Below, in pieces: positions 12,595 through 19,160 of a stretch of DNA of 19,160 nt. The translations under genes and the position numbers were made by a program. The stretch is from Candidatus Woesearchaeota archaeon (GTDB taxonomy: Archaea; Nanobdellota; Nanobdellia; Woesearchaeales; GW2011-AR4). Every line of letters starts with the position of its first letter. Within the stretch, counting starts at the first letter, position 1. The notes beneath the pieces were generated by a model that was given only the letters and a program-made list of their open reading frames with translations, had not been told where the DNA came from and made no database searches. The stretch lies in NCBI GenBank assembly GCA_013330825.1, contig DUHN01000006.1, positions 27,560 to 46,719 of the forward strand, in the 5' to 3' direction.

Positions 12595-15432
12595 ATGGTG
12601 GACTTCAAGGCCATAGAGGAGAAGTGGAAGACGGAATGGGAGCGGCAGGAGGCCTTCGAGGCCAATGCCGATCCCGGGAGGAAGAAGTTCTTCGTCACCT
12701 TCCCGTACCCGTACATGAACGGCTACCTCCATCTCGGGCATTTCTACTCCATCATGCGCACAGAAGCGTTTGCAAGGTACAAGCGCCTGAAAGGATTCAA
12801 CGTCCTCTTCCCGCAGGGATGGCACTGCACCGGCTCCCCGATAGAGAGCGCGGCGAAGCGCATCAGGGAAAAGGAGCCGGGCCAATGGAAGACCATGAAG
12901 CTCTCGGGCTTCTCTGAGCAGGAGACAGGGCAGTTCGGCAACCCGGAGCATTGGACTGAATTCTTCCCGAAAACGGCCAAACAAGACCTCATCGACCTGG
13001 GGATGAGCATAGACTTCCGGAGGAGCTTCATCACCACCGACCTCAACCCGCAGTACAACAGGTTCATCGAGTGGCAGTTCAGGAAGCTGAAGGAAAAAGG
13101 CTACGTCGTCAAGGGCAACCATCCCGTGGTGTGGTGCCCGAAGGACAACACCCCCGTGGGAGACCATGACCGCGTGGAGGGGGAGGGCGAGACCCCCAAG
13201 GACTTCATCTGGGCGAAATTCAGGATGAAGCATTCCGATCTCATCATCATGGCCGGAACGACCAGGCCGGACGCCCTTCTGGGCCAGACCCACATCTGGA
13301 TAGACCCGCAGGGGGAATATGTCGTGGCAAAGGTCAAAGGCGAGAAATGGGTCGTGGGAAAAGAGGCCATCAGGAAGATCGAGCAGCAGTTCGCGAAGCC
13401 GGAGATTATCGGGAGCATCACGGCAGGGGAGCTCATGTACAAATGGGCGCAGGGGCCTCTGGTGGGGTACGAGACCACCATCATCCCCGCGGCGTTCATC
13501 GATGCCACCGTCGGCTCGGGCATCGTGTATTCCGCGCTTGAGGATCCGGTCGACCTCATGGAGATGCAGCACATCCAGGCACAGCCGGAGATCGCGAGGA
13601 GCTACGGCCTCGACCCAGAGGTCATAGCAAAGCTGAAACCCATCTTCATCATCGACGTCGAGGGCCTTGGAGAGAACCTCGGCCAGGAGATGCTGGACAA
13701 GTACCGGATAACATCCCCTGCGGACAAGAAGAAGCTGGAGGACGCCAAAGGCGAGCTCAACCGGGTGGTGTTCAGGAAAGGCGTCATGAACAAAAGCTGC
13801 GGGAGATATGCGGGAATGAGCGTTCCGCAGGCGCAGGAAGCCATCAAGAAGGACCTCATCAAGGGCAACGATGCGGTCATGTTCTACGAGCTTACTGGCA
13901 AGGCGGTCTGCAGGTGCCTGACGGAATGCATCGTGAAAGTGGTCAGCGACCAATGGTTCCTCCACTACTCCGACGAGGAATGGAAAAAGGTGGCCCATGA
14001 GTGCCTCAACAGCATGCGCCTCTATCCCGAGAAATCGCGGCAGCAGTTCAATTACGTCATCGACTGGCTCCAGAACTGGGCGTGCGTCAGGGAGTACGGC
14101 CTCGGCACGAAGCTGCCGTGGGACCGGAAATGGGTGATTGAGGCATTGTCCGATTCCACCATCTACATGGCGTATTACACGCTCGCCCACCTCATCAGGG
14201 ACGAGAACCCGGAAGACATTGATGACTCTCTTTTTGATTACGTGTTTGCATTGAAAAAAGACCCGCCAAAAAACGGGAAAAAAATAAGATCATTGGAGGC
14301 AATGAAAAAGGAATTCGGCTATTGGTATCCCATGGACTTCCGCAACTCGGGAAAAGACCTCATCCAGAACCACCTCACGATGTGCATCTTCAACCACACG
14401 GCCATCTTCCCGAGGAAGCACTGGCCGCAGTCCTTCGGGGTGAACGGCTGGGTAACGGTCGACGGGAAGAAGATGTCCAAGTCATTGGGGAACTTCATCC
14501 TGCTCAAGGACCTCGTGCAGCAGGCTCCCGTCGATGCGTCGCGGATCACCATCCTCTCCGGAGGGGAAGGGCTGGACGACCCGAACTGGGACTCCGAGTT
14601 CGCGAAAGCGTGCCCGGCCAAGCTGGAAGGGCTCACCGAGCTGTGCCTCGGGCATCACGGCAAGGGCAGGGCGGACATGCTCTCCGCCGACCACTGGATG
14701 GAATCCACGCTCCACCTCATCATCCGCGACGCCACGACATTCATGGACGAGCTCATGTTCAGGAGCGCGCTGCAGAAAATCTTCTTCGACCTGCCGAAGG
14801 CGATGCGGCAGTACCTCCGCAAGACGTCCAGCAGCCCGAACAGGGCCATCATGGACGCGGCCATCACGGCGCAGATCGTCATGCTCTCCCCTTTCGCCCC
14901 CTTCCTCGCGGAGGAACTGTGGCAGAAGACCGGCGGGAAAGGGCTCGTGGCGCATGCCCGGTGGCCGGCCTACGACGAGAAGAAGATAGACGAGAAAGCC
15001 ACCTACATCGACGACATGCTCTCCTCGGCGAGAGGGGACATCGACGCCGTGCTCCACCTCGCGAAGATCAGCAAGCCGTCCACTGTCACGCTCCTCATCG
15101 CGCACCCGTGGACGTACGACCTGGTGAAGCTGGTCAAGGAGCAGCTTCCGGAGACCAGGAACCCGGGAGACATCCTCAAGGCGGCCATGGCCACTCCCCT
15201 TAAGCAGCACGGCGCCCACATCGCCAAGCTCGTCCCTAAGCTGGTCAACAACCCCTCGATGCTTCCCGCCGCGGCGCTGTCGCAGGAGCAGGAGCAGCAT
15301 GCGTTCGCGGAGGCGAAATCATTATATGAGGATGAGCTGAAATGCCCTGTCGAGATCGTCCGGGCGCAGGACAGCACCCACCCCAAGGCGCAGCAGGCGC
15401 TGCCGGGCAAGCCGGCCATCATCGTCACCTGA
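12595..15432 (+). CDS. leuS: Leucyl-tRNA synthetase (archaeal type)
   Basis: A 945-residue class I synthetase that charges tRNA-Leu; the length fits the archaeal/eukaryotic form. The N-terminus reads FPYPYMNGYLHLGHFYS with HIGH-type HLGH at residues 46-49. The CP1 editing domain occupies about 150-500 (GTTRPDALLGQTHIWI and the later AKVKGEKWVV). KMSKS is exact at 626-630 in VDGKKMSKSLGNF. The WLQNWACVREYGLGTKLPW stretch before it is typical of archaeal LeuRS. The anticodon-binding and C-terminal tRNA-binding domains follow. The frame is open 31 codons further upstream, but the TATA box at 12565-12572 excludes that start. A short AT-rich patch lies at about 14220-14310. pyk follows after 9 bases with GAGGAAG overlapping the stop, so the two are probably co-transcribed. 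Confidence 0.97.
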   Translation: MVDFKAIEEKWKTEWERQEAFEANADPGRKKFFVTFPYPYMNGYLHLGHFYSIMRTEAFARYKRLKGFNVLFPQGWHCTGSPIESAAKRIREKEPGQWKTMKLSGFSEQETGQFGNPEHWTEFFPKTAKQDLIDLGMSIDFRRSFITTDLNPQYNRFIEWQFRKLKEKGYVVKGNHPVVWCPKDNTPVGDHDRVEGEGETPKDFIWAKFRMKHSDLIIMAGTTRPDALLGQTHIWIDPQGEYVVAKVKGEKWVVGKEAIRKIEQQFAKPEIIGSITAGELMYKWAQGPLVGYETTIIPAAFIDATVGSGIVYSALEDPVDLMEMQHIQAQPEIARSYGLDPEVIAKLKPIFIIDVEGLGENLGQEMLDKYRITSPADKKKLEDAKGELNRVVFRKGVMNKSCGRYAGMSVPQAQEAIKKDLIKGNDAVMFYELTGKAVCRCLTECIVKVVSDQWFLHYSDEEWKKVAHECLNSMRLYPEKSRQQFNYVIDWLQNWACVREYGLGTKLPWDRKWVIEALSDSTIYMAYYTLAHLIRDENPEDIDDSLFDYVFALKKDPPKNGKKIRSLEAMKKEFGYWYPMDFRNSGKDLIQNHLTMCIFNHTAIFPRKHWPQSFGVNGWVTVDGKKMSKSLGNFILLKDLVQQAPVDASRITILSGGEGLDDPNWDSEFAKACPAKLEGLTELCLGHHGKGRADMLSADHWMESTLHLIIRDATTFMDELMFRSALQKIFFDLPKAMRQYLRKTSSSPNRAIMDAAITAQIVMLSPFAPFLAEELWQKTGGKGLVAHARWPAYDEKKIDEKATYIDDMLSSARGDIDAVLHLAKISKPSTVTLLIAHPWTYDLVKLVKEQLPETRNPGDILKAAMATPLKQHGAHIAKLVPKLVNNPSMLPAAALSQEQEQHAFAEAKSLYEDELKCPVEIVRAQDSTHPKAQQALPGKPAIIVT

Positions 15433-15441
15433 GGAAGACCC

Positions 15442-16842
15442 ATGAGACGCACCAAGATCATCTGCACCATCGGCCCCAAGACAGAGACCGAGGACATGAT
15501 GGGGAAGCTCATCGCCGCAGGCATGAACATCGCCCGCATCAACATCTCCCACGGGGATCCGGACTGGCACGCGGCCATCCATGCGAGGCTGAAGGCCGTC
15601 TCGAAGGATGCGCCGTTCCCTCTCGGCATCATGGTGGACACCCAGGGGCCGGAGATACGCACCTCGGCCACGGAAGTCGACCTCCAGGAGGGAGACACCC
15701 TGAAGATCGCCATCAGCAGCGCGTGCGACATCCAGGAGGGGGAGAAGCACACGTTCGTCAACTACGAGCAGCTCATCCATTCCGTGAAGAAAGGAGATAC
15801 CATCCTCGTTGATGACGGGCTGATCGCCCTCGAGGTGCTGAAGATCGGCCAGTACCACGTCACGTGCAAGGTCCTCAATCGGGGGAAGATTGGCAAGCGC
15901 AAGAGCGTCAACCTGCCGGGCATCAAGACGACCCTGCCGGCCGTCACGAAAAGGGACAAGGAATGCATCACGCGCCTGGCCCCGCTGGGCATCGACTTCA
16001 TCGCCCAGTCCTTCGTGAGCAGGAGGGAGGACATCACCGAGATGCGCTCGTTCCTCAGGAGCATCGCATGCGACGCGCTCATCATCGCGAAGATAGAGAA
16101 CCAGGACGGCATCGACAACATCGACGCCATCGTCTCCGAGGCGGATGGCATCATGGTGGCGCGCGGCGACCTCGGCGTGGAGATCCCCCTCGAGAAGATC
16201 CCCCTCGCGCAGCACATGATGGTGGGCAAGTGCATCGACGCGGGCAAGCCCGTCATCATCGCCACCCACCTGCTGGAGTCCATGGTCACCAATCCCCGGC
16301 CGACCAGGGCGGAAGTGACGGACGTGGCGAATGCCGTCTTCCAGAAGGCGGACGTGATCATGCTCTCCGCCGAGACCACGAAAGGGGAGCACCCCATCGA
16401 ATGCGTGCGCACCATGCACAAGATCGCGAAGAGCGTGCAGGCGCAGCTGAAGTTCGACTATCCCGCGGCCGCGATTAGGACGGATGACCCCCAGGAGGCG
16501 ATCGCCCTCGCCTCGTGCATCAACGCGGAAAACCTGGGAGCGAAGGCCATCCTCGTGTTCTCCCAGACCGGGAAGCTCCTCTCGCTCGTCGCGAAAAAGC
16601 GCCCGAACATCGACATCTTCGTCTTCACCGGAAGCGAGGACATGAGGCGCAAGCTCATGCTGCACTGGAGCACCTTCCCCTTCCACCTGGAGTTCCAGCC
16701 GAGCTTCAATGCCACCATCACTGCCGCCTTCAGCATCCTCAAGCGATCCAGCCTGCTGGTCAAGAACGACAAGGTGGTCATCGTCTCGGACATCCTTCCC
16801 AAACGAGGCATAGAGACGCTTGAGATCCGGTCGATAGACTGA
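15442..16842 (+). CDS. pyk: Pyruvate kinase
   Basis: A 466-residue pyruvate kinase, which transfers phosphate from phosphoenolpyruvate to ADP in the last step of glycolysis. Marks are TKIICTIGPKT at the N-terminus, ARINISHG (31-38), MVDTQGPEIRTS (64-75), VDDGL (123-127), IIAKIENQDG with catalytic Lys217, and MVARGDLGVEIP (238-249) which binds the divalent metal. Two family positions differ from the common form: DTKGPEIRT is DTQGPEIRT, and ATQMLESM is ATHLLESM (274-281). The C-terminal regulatory domain (about 345-466) is present. The gene starts 9 bases after leuS; GAGGAAG overlapping the leuS stop is the ribosome-binding site. The neighbouring acyltransferase gene converges, 46 bases away. 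Confidence 0.96.
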   Translation: MRRTKIICTIGPKTETEDMMGKLIAAGMNIARINISHGDPDWHAAIHARLKAVSKDAPFPLGIMVDTQGPEIRTSATEVDLQEGDTLKIAISSACDIQEGEKHTFVNYEQLIHSVKKGDTILVDDGLIALEVLKIGQYHVTCKVLNRGKIGKRKSVNLPGIKTTLPAVTKRDKECITRLAPLGIDFIAQSFVSRREDITEMRSFLRSIACDALIIAKIENQDGIDNIDAIVSEADGIMVARGDLGVEIPLEKIPLAQHMMVGKCIDAGKPVIIATHLLESMVTNPRPTRAEVTDVANAVFQKADVIMLSAETTKGEHPIECVRTMHKIAKSVQAQLKFDYPAAAIRTDDPQEAIALASCINAENLGAKAILVFSQTGKLLSLVAKKRPNIDIFVFTGSEDMRRKLMLHWSTFPFHLEFQPSFNATITAAFSILKRSSLLVKNDKVVIVSDILPKRGIETLEIRSID

Positions 16843-16888
16843 CACCCTCAAACATAGTTTCCTTTCAGCGCATTCCTCTCCCTGATTT

Positions 16889-18022
16889 CTACACTATCCT
16901 ATTCAACACGGGGGTTTTCCTGACGACAAAGGCCGCGAACAGGAAGCAGGCGGGCACGGCAATCGCCGAGAGGATGACCCACTTCGCCAGGGGATGGAGC
17001 ATGAGCGGCCTGAGCAGCAGGGCGATGGACACCACGATGGGCGCGTGGAAGACATAGACCGCGAAGGAATTCTGCGCCATGCCCTTGAACACCCCTTTTT
17101 GACGGCCGCACCTCTTCCTGAACACCGCCAGCAGGCCAATGGACATGGCGACGCCGACGAAGGATTCCCAGAGGGCATAGGCCGCGCTCTGCCAGTGCAG
17201 GCCGCCGAGAAGAGCCCAGCTCCCGCCCATGATGCCGCTCGCGCGGACCAGCACGGCCCAGGAGGCGCTTCCCAAAACCACCGCTGCAATGAGCCACCAT
17301 TTCCCCTGCTGCTCATCGAGCCTCTCCAGCCACCCCTTCCGCGACGCGACGATCCCGGCGAAAAACAGGATGGCGTACTGGGCAAAAAAGTATACCTGGA
17401 AGTTGAAGACCGTGGTGCCGATGGGATAGAAAATCCTGATGGCAAACGTCAGGAGGGCGATGGCACCCATGAGAAAGAGGATGGTTCCCATGCCCGGCAT
17501 GGCCTTCCGGCGCAGCATGGGGATGTCCCACTTCCACAGGCGGGCGAGCGCATAGGTGGCGCTGAGCAGGAGCAGCACCTCCGCGAACCACAACGGGCCG
17601 GCGGCCCAGGTGAAACCAAAGCTTGTTATATGATTGGCGTAAAACGAGAAGAAATCCGGATACTTGTTCGGTCTCGCAAAGCCGAGCAGGCCGTGGACGA
17701 CGAGGGGGTATATCGCGAGCATGAACAGGAGCGTGGGCATGCCCAGGCGGAACAGCCTGTTCCTGACGAAGGCGGCGAATCCCCTGCTCCCATACGCCAG
17801 CGGGACGACATAGCCCGCCATGAAGAACAGCAGCCCCATGGTGAACGCCTGCGAGAACGACGCGAAGAAGCCGAAGACGCCCAGGGTGAGGACGTCCAGC
17901 CTCGGTTTTTCCGTGTAATACCAGCTCCCGATGCCACTGTACGTGACCGAGGAGTGGAAGACGACGACGAGAACGATGACCAGCAGCTTGAGATTGTCCA
18001 GATAGGCAATCCTCGCCCTCAT
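16889..18022 (-). CDS. Acyltransferase-3 family membrane protein
   Basis: A 377-residue protein with about ten membrane helices, of the acyltransferase-3 (OafA/OpgC-like) family, which transfers acyl groups, usually acetyl or succinyl, to extracytoplasmic sugars or other surface molecules. It opens with RIAYLDNLKLLVIVLVVVFHSS; the His at 23 is the conserved catalytic residue of the first helix. FFMAGYVVP and the loop RNRLFRLGMPTLLF are further family marks. Substrate unknown. The start is the ATG that overlaps the NAD kinase stop (ATGA), indicating translational coupling; a longer frame reading into the NAD kinase gene is spurious. It converges on pyk. Confidence 0.9.
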   Translation of the reverse strand: MRARIAYLDNLKLLVIVLVVVFHSSVTYSGIGSWYYTEKPRLDVLTLGVFGFFASFSQAFTMGLLFFMAGYVVPLAYGSRGFAAFVRNRLFRLGMPTLLFMLAIYPLVVHGLLGFARPNKYPDFFSFYANHITSFGFTWAAGPLWFAEVLLLLSATYALARLWKWDIPMLRRKAMPGMGTILFLMGAIALLTFAIRIFYPIGTTVFNFQVYFFAQYAILFFAGIVASRKGWLERLDEQQGKWWLIAAVVLGSASWAVLVRASGIMGGSWALLGGLHWQSAAYALWESFVGVAMSIGLLAVFRKRCGRQKGVFKGMAQNSFAVYVFHAPIVVSIALLLRPLMLHPLAKWVILSAIAVPACFLFAAFVVRKTPVLNRIV

Positions 18023-18807
18023 GGCACGACAGAACGCACGGTTCTCCCGGACAGGCCGACACGCACCACGTCGTTGAATCTCAGGGGGAATTCCTCGCCC
18101 AGCGAGTCGGCGACAACAACGCCATCCTTCATCTTGGAGATGATGGCGAGGCGCTGGCCCTTCCGTATGATGCCCTTCTTGAGGCGGTAGTCGGAGAACA
18201 CCTTGTTCTCGTACGGCTCCCTCACCACGTACGCGAAGCTGCCTGCGGGGATGTGGATGCTCATGCCGGCGGAGCGCGCCCACGCGTTCACGCCCTGCGG
18301 CGTCGCCGCGATTATCCCTGAGCTGCGGTGCACCTCTTTCCTGTTCCCCAGTACAATCTCATAGCGGGAGGTGCGGTAGGATTTCAACGCTCCGGCGTAG
18401 AACTCGTTGACGGCGAAGGCCGGGAGCCTCTTCCCGTTGACCGCGCATTCGAGGGTGGGCAGCTCCCTTATCCCGGCCTTGCCTTCCAGGAATTTTTTGA
18501 GGACGGTGGGAAACGTCTTCGCCGTGGCCGCCAGCAGGTAGCCTTCCTTCCTCTTCGGATCGGAATTCACGCCGATGACGGGCTTGCCTTGCGGGATGAA
18601 ATGGGCCGCGTACAGGAACGTGCCGTCCCCACCGACCGCGACGCAGACACCGGCACCCCTGAAATGAGATGCGGAAAGCTTCCTGCGCTCGACAGCCCTT
18701 GCAGCCATCTTCTGGGAGCGCAACGCGGCAAGAACTGATGTGAGTGCCTCCTTGTCCTTCTTTGAGGATGATGCCGTGTAGAGGACGAGAGCCCTGCCTG
18801 TTTCCAT
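18019..18807 (-). CDS. nadK: ATP-NAD kinase
   Basis: A 262-residue NAD kinase (PpnK family), which makes NADP from NAD in the cytosol. The hallmark GGDGT lies at 59-63 in VAVGGDGTFLYAAHFIP; the VIGVNSDPKRKEGYLLA segment (78-93), VNEFYAG (133-139, the NE motif) and GIIAATPQGVNAWARSAGM (164-182) follow in the normal order. In the last motif the usual TP-x-G-S-T-A-Y reads TPQGVNAW, a divergence shared by many archaeal enzymes. Start at 18807: a TATA box at 18831-18838 is 27 bases upstream. A longer frame would run into the SRP RNA gene, so it is rejected. Overlaps the acyltransferase start by four bases (ATGA). Confidence 0.94.
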   Translation of the reverse strand: METGRALVLYTASSSKKDKEALTSVLAALRSQKMAARAVERRKLSASHFRGAGVCVAVGGDGTFLYAAHFIPQGKPVIGVNSDPKRKEGYLLAATAKTFPTVLKKFLEGKAGIRELPTLECAVNGKRLPAFAVNEFYAGALKSYRTSRYEIVLGNRKEVHRSSGIIAATPQGVNAWARSAGMSIHIPAGSFAYVVREPYENKVFSDYRLKKGIIRKGQRLAIISKMKDGVVVADSLGEEFPLRFNDVVRVGLSGRTVRSVVP

Positions 18808-18830
18808 GCACGATGTTGGAGGAAGGGCGT

Positions 18831-18838
18831 TTTTAAAG
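18831..18838 (-). promoter_or_regulatory. TATA box of NAD kinase
   Basis: The minus strand reads ctttaaaa, centred 27-28 bases before the ATG at 18807. It lies between the SRP RNA end and nadK, so the two genes have separate promoters. Confidence 0.55.
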
Positions 18839-18881
18839 GTTTTGAGAAGACACTTCCTTTTCCATGCCTGACCGAAGAGAG

Positions 18882-18887
18882 AAAAAA
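18882..18887 (-). terminator. U-tract terminator of the SRP RNA
   Basis: Six Ts on the minus strand immediately follow the last paired base of the SRP RNA, the usual archaeal termination signal. Confidence 0.7.
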
Positions 18888-19156
18888 CGGAGGACTCCCC
18901 GCAATCGATACAACCTTTGGGCAAGGGCTACCCTGGAAAGAGCTCGGCTCCGCGCCCCCAAAAGCGCCCCAGCAGCCAGTTACCGCTGCTCCCTTCCGGG
19001 CCTGACGGGATTTCTCGCCGCAAGAGCCAATTGGGACAGAGTGTCAACACCCTGGCCAAGACCATTGCGCAAAGGAGGCACCTCTCGCGGGATTCGCCCT
19101 GCCTGAAGCGCGTGTGCAGTCACAGAAGAGCGCTAACCTCCCGGCATAGTCCTCCG
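18888..19156 (-). ncRNA. ffs: Archaeal 7S signal recognition particle RNA
   Basis: About 269 bases, close to the archaeal SRP RNA length of near 300. The helix-8 tip, GTCAGGCCCGGAAGGGAGCAGC, lies at about 18985-19006 and is the universally conserved SRP54-binding site with its GGAA tetraloop region. The ends pair: cggaggact at the 5' side (complement of 19148-19156) with agtcctccg at the 3' side (18888-18896), forming helix 1, which is specific to archaea. The Alu domain shows a UGUGAC that fits the UGUNR turn. A hairpin near 19036-19053 with a four-base loop is a candidate helix 6. The RNA joins ribosomes to the SecYEG translocon through SRP54 and SRP19. The 5' boundary is close to the window edge, so a few bases may be missing; its promoter is outside. 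Confidence 0.93.
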
Positions 19157-19160
19157 AGGA

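Noticed and set aside
12478..14190. Long minus-strand open frame (570 codons) opposite leuS
   Set aside because: It is a shadow of GC-rich codon use in leuS; its translation is rich in Arg, Asp, Leu and His and shows no motif.
15322..16851. Long minus-strand open frame (509 codons) opposite pyk
   Set aside because: Antisense shadow of a confidently assigned gene, with low-complexity translation and no family resemblance.
16994..18190. Plus-strand open frame (398 codons) opposite the acyltransferase and NAD kinase genes
   Set aside because: The translation is hydrophilic low-complexity sequence, and both genes on the minus strand have clear motifs and overlapping ATGA coupling.
18808..18924. 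Longer N-terminus for NAD kinase
   Set aside because: It would overlap the SRP RNA gene and its U-tract; the TATA box at 18831-18838 fixes the start at 18807.
18864..19106. A plus-strand 80-codon frame across the SRP RNA
   Set aside because: The region is explained by the conserved SRP RNA helices, and the translation is low-complexity.

Overview
The window is archaeal chromosomal DNA. The markers are a diphthine synthase (made only by archaea and eukaryotes), an archaeal-type ATP-dependent DNA ligase, an archaeal-type LeuRS, an archaeal 7S SRP RNA with a U-tract end, and TATA boxes centred about 25-28 bases before most start codons. FtsZ and compact gene packing fit a DPANN or euryarchaeal lineage, but I cannot name the taxon from sequence alone. 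Core genes are GC-rich; several islands are clearly AT-richer (about 4.4-5.3 kb and 10.2-12.35 kb).

Layout. 79-1414: a Nudix-like gene and dph5, tail to tail and overlapping. 1527-2825: a protein with a PEP/pyruvate-binding ATP-grasp domain. 2826-3204: an unusual control region before ftsZ with five consecutive hairpins, four of which carry the same 10-mer. 3205-4284: ftsZ, followed by a structured 3' region and a UUCG-loop terminator. 4430-5316: AT-rich segment with an unknown secreted or membrane-anchored protein and a solitary HicB-like protein. 5420-6316: EamA transporter. 6333-7386 (minus): nitroreductase coupled to a broken nucleotidyltransferase gene. 7387-7635: GC-rich intergenic region with long hairpins. 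7636-9387: DNA ligase. 9388-9752 (minus): a probable frameshifted small gene. 9795-9981: a cluster of perfect hairpins. 10004-10186: a DUF5522-type Cys-rich mini-protein. 10277-12231: an AT-rich island with a PIN-GNAT-ASCH-like fusion facing a stand-alone ASCH gene. 12351-12423: tRNA-Arg(CCG). 12595-16842: leuS and pyk in tandem. 16889-18807 (minus): NAD kinase and an acyltransferase-3 membrane protein, overlapping at ATGA. 18888 to about 19156 (minus): SRP RNA.

Most genes are housekeeping: translation (Dph5, LeuRS, tRNA-Arg), secretion (SRP RNA), division (FtsZ), DNA joining, glycolysis and NADP supply. The accessory signals are the AT-rich PIN-GNAT-ASCH/ASCH pair, which looks like an RNA-targeting conflict or regulatory module; the repeated UUGGCG-loop hairpins ahead of ftsZ; and the palindrome cluster at 9.8-10.0 kb. 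All functions are inferred from recognised motifs; no search was run.
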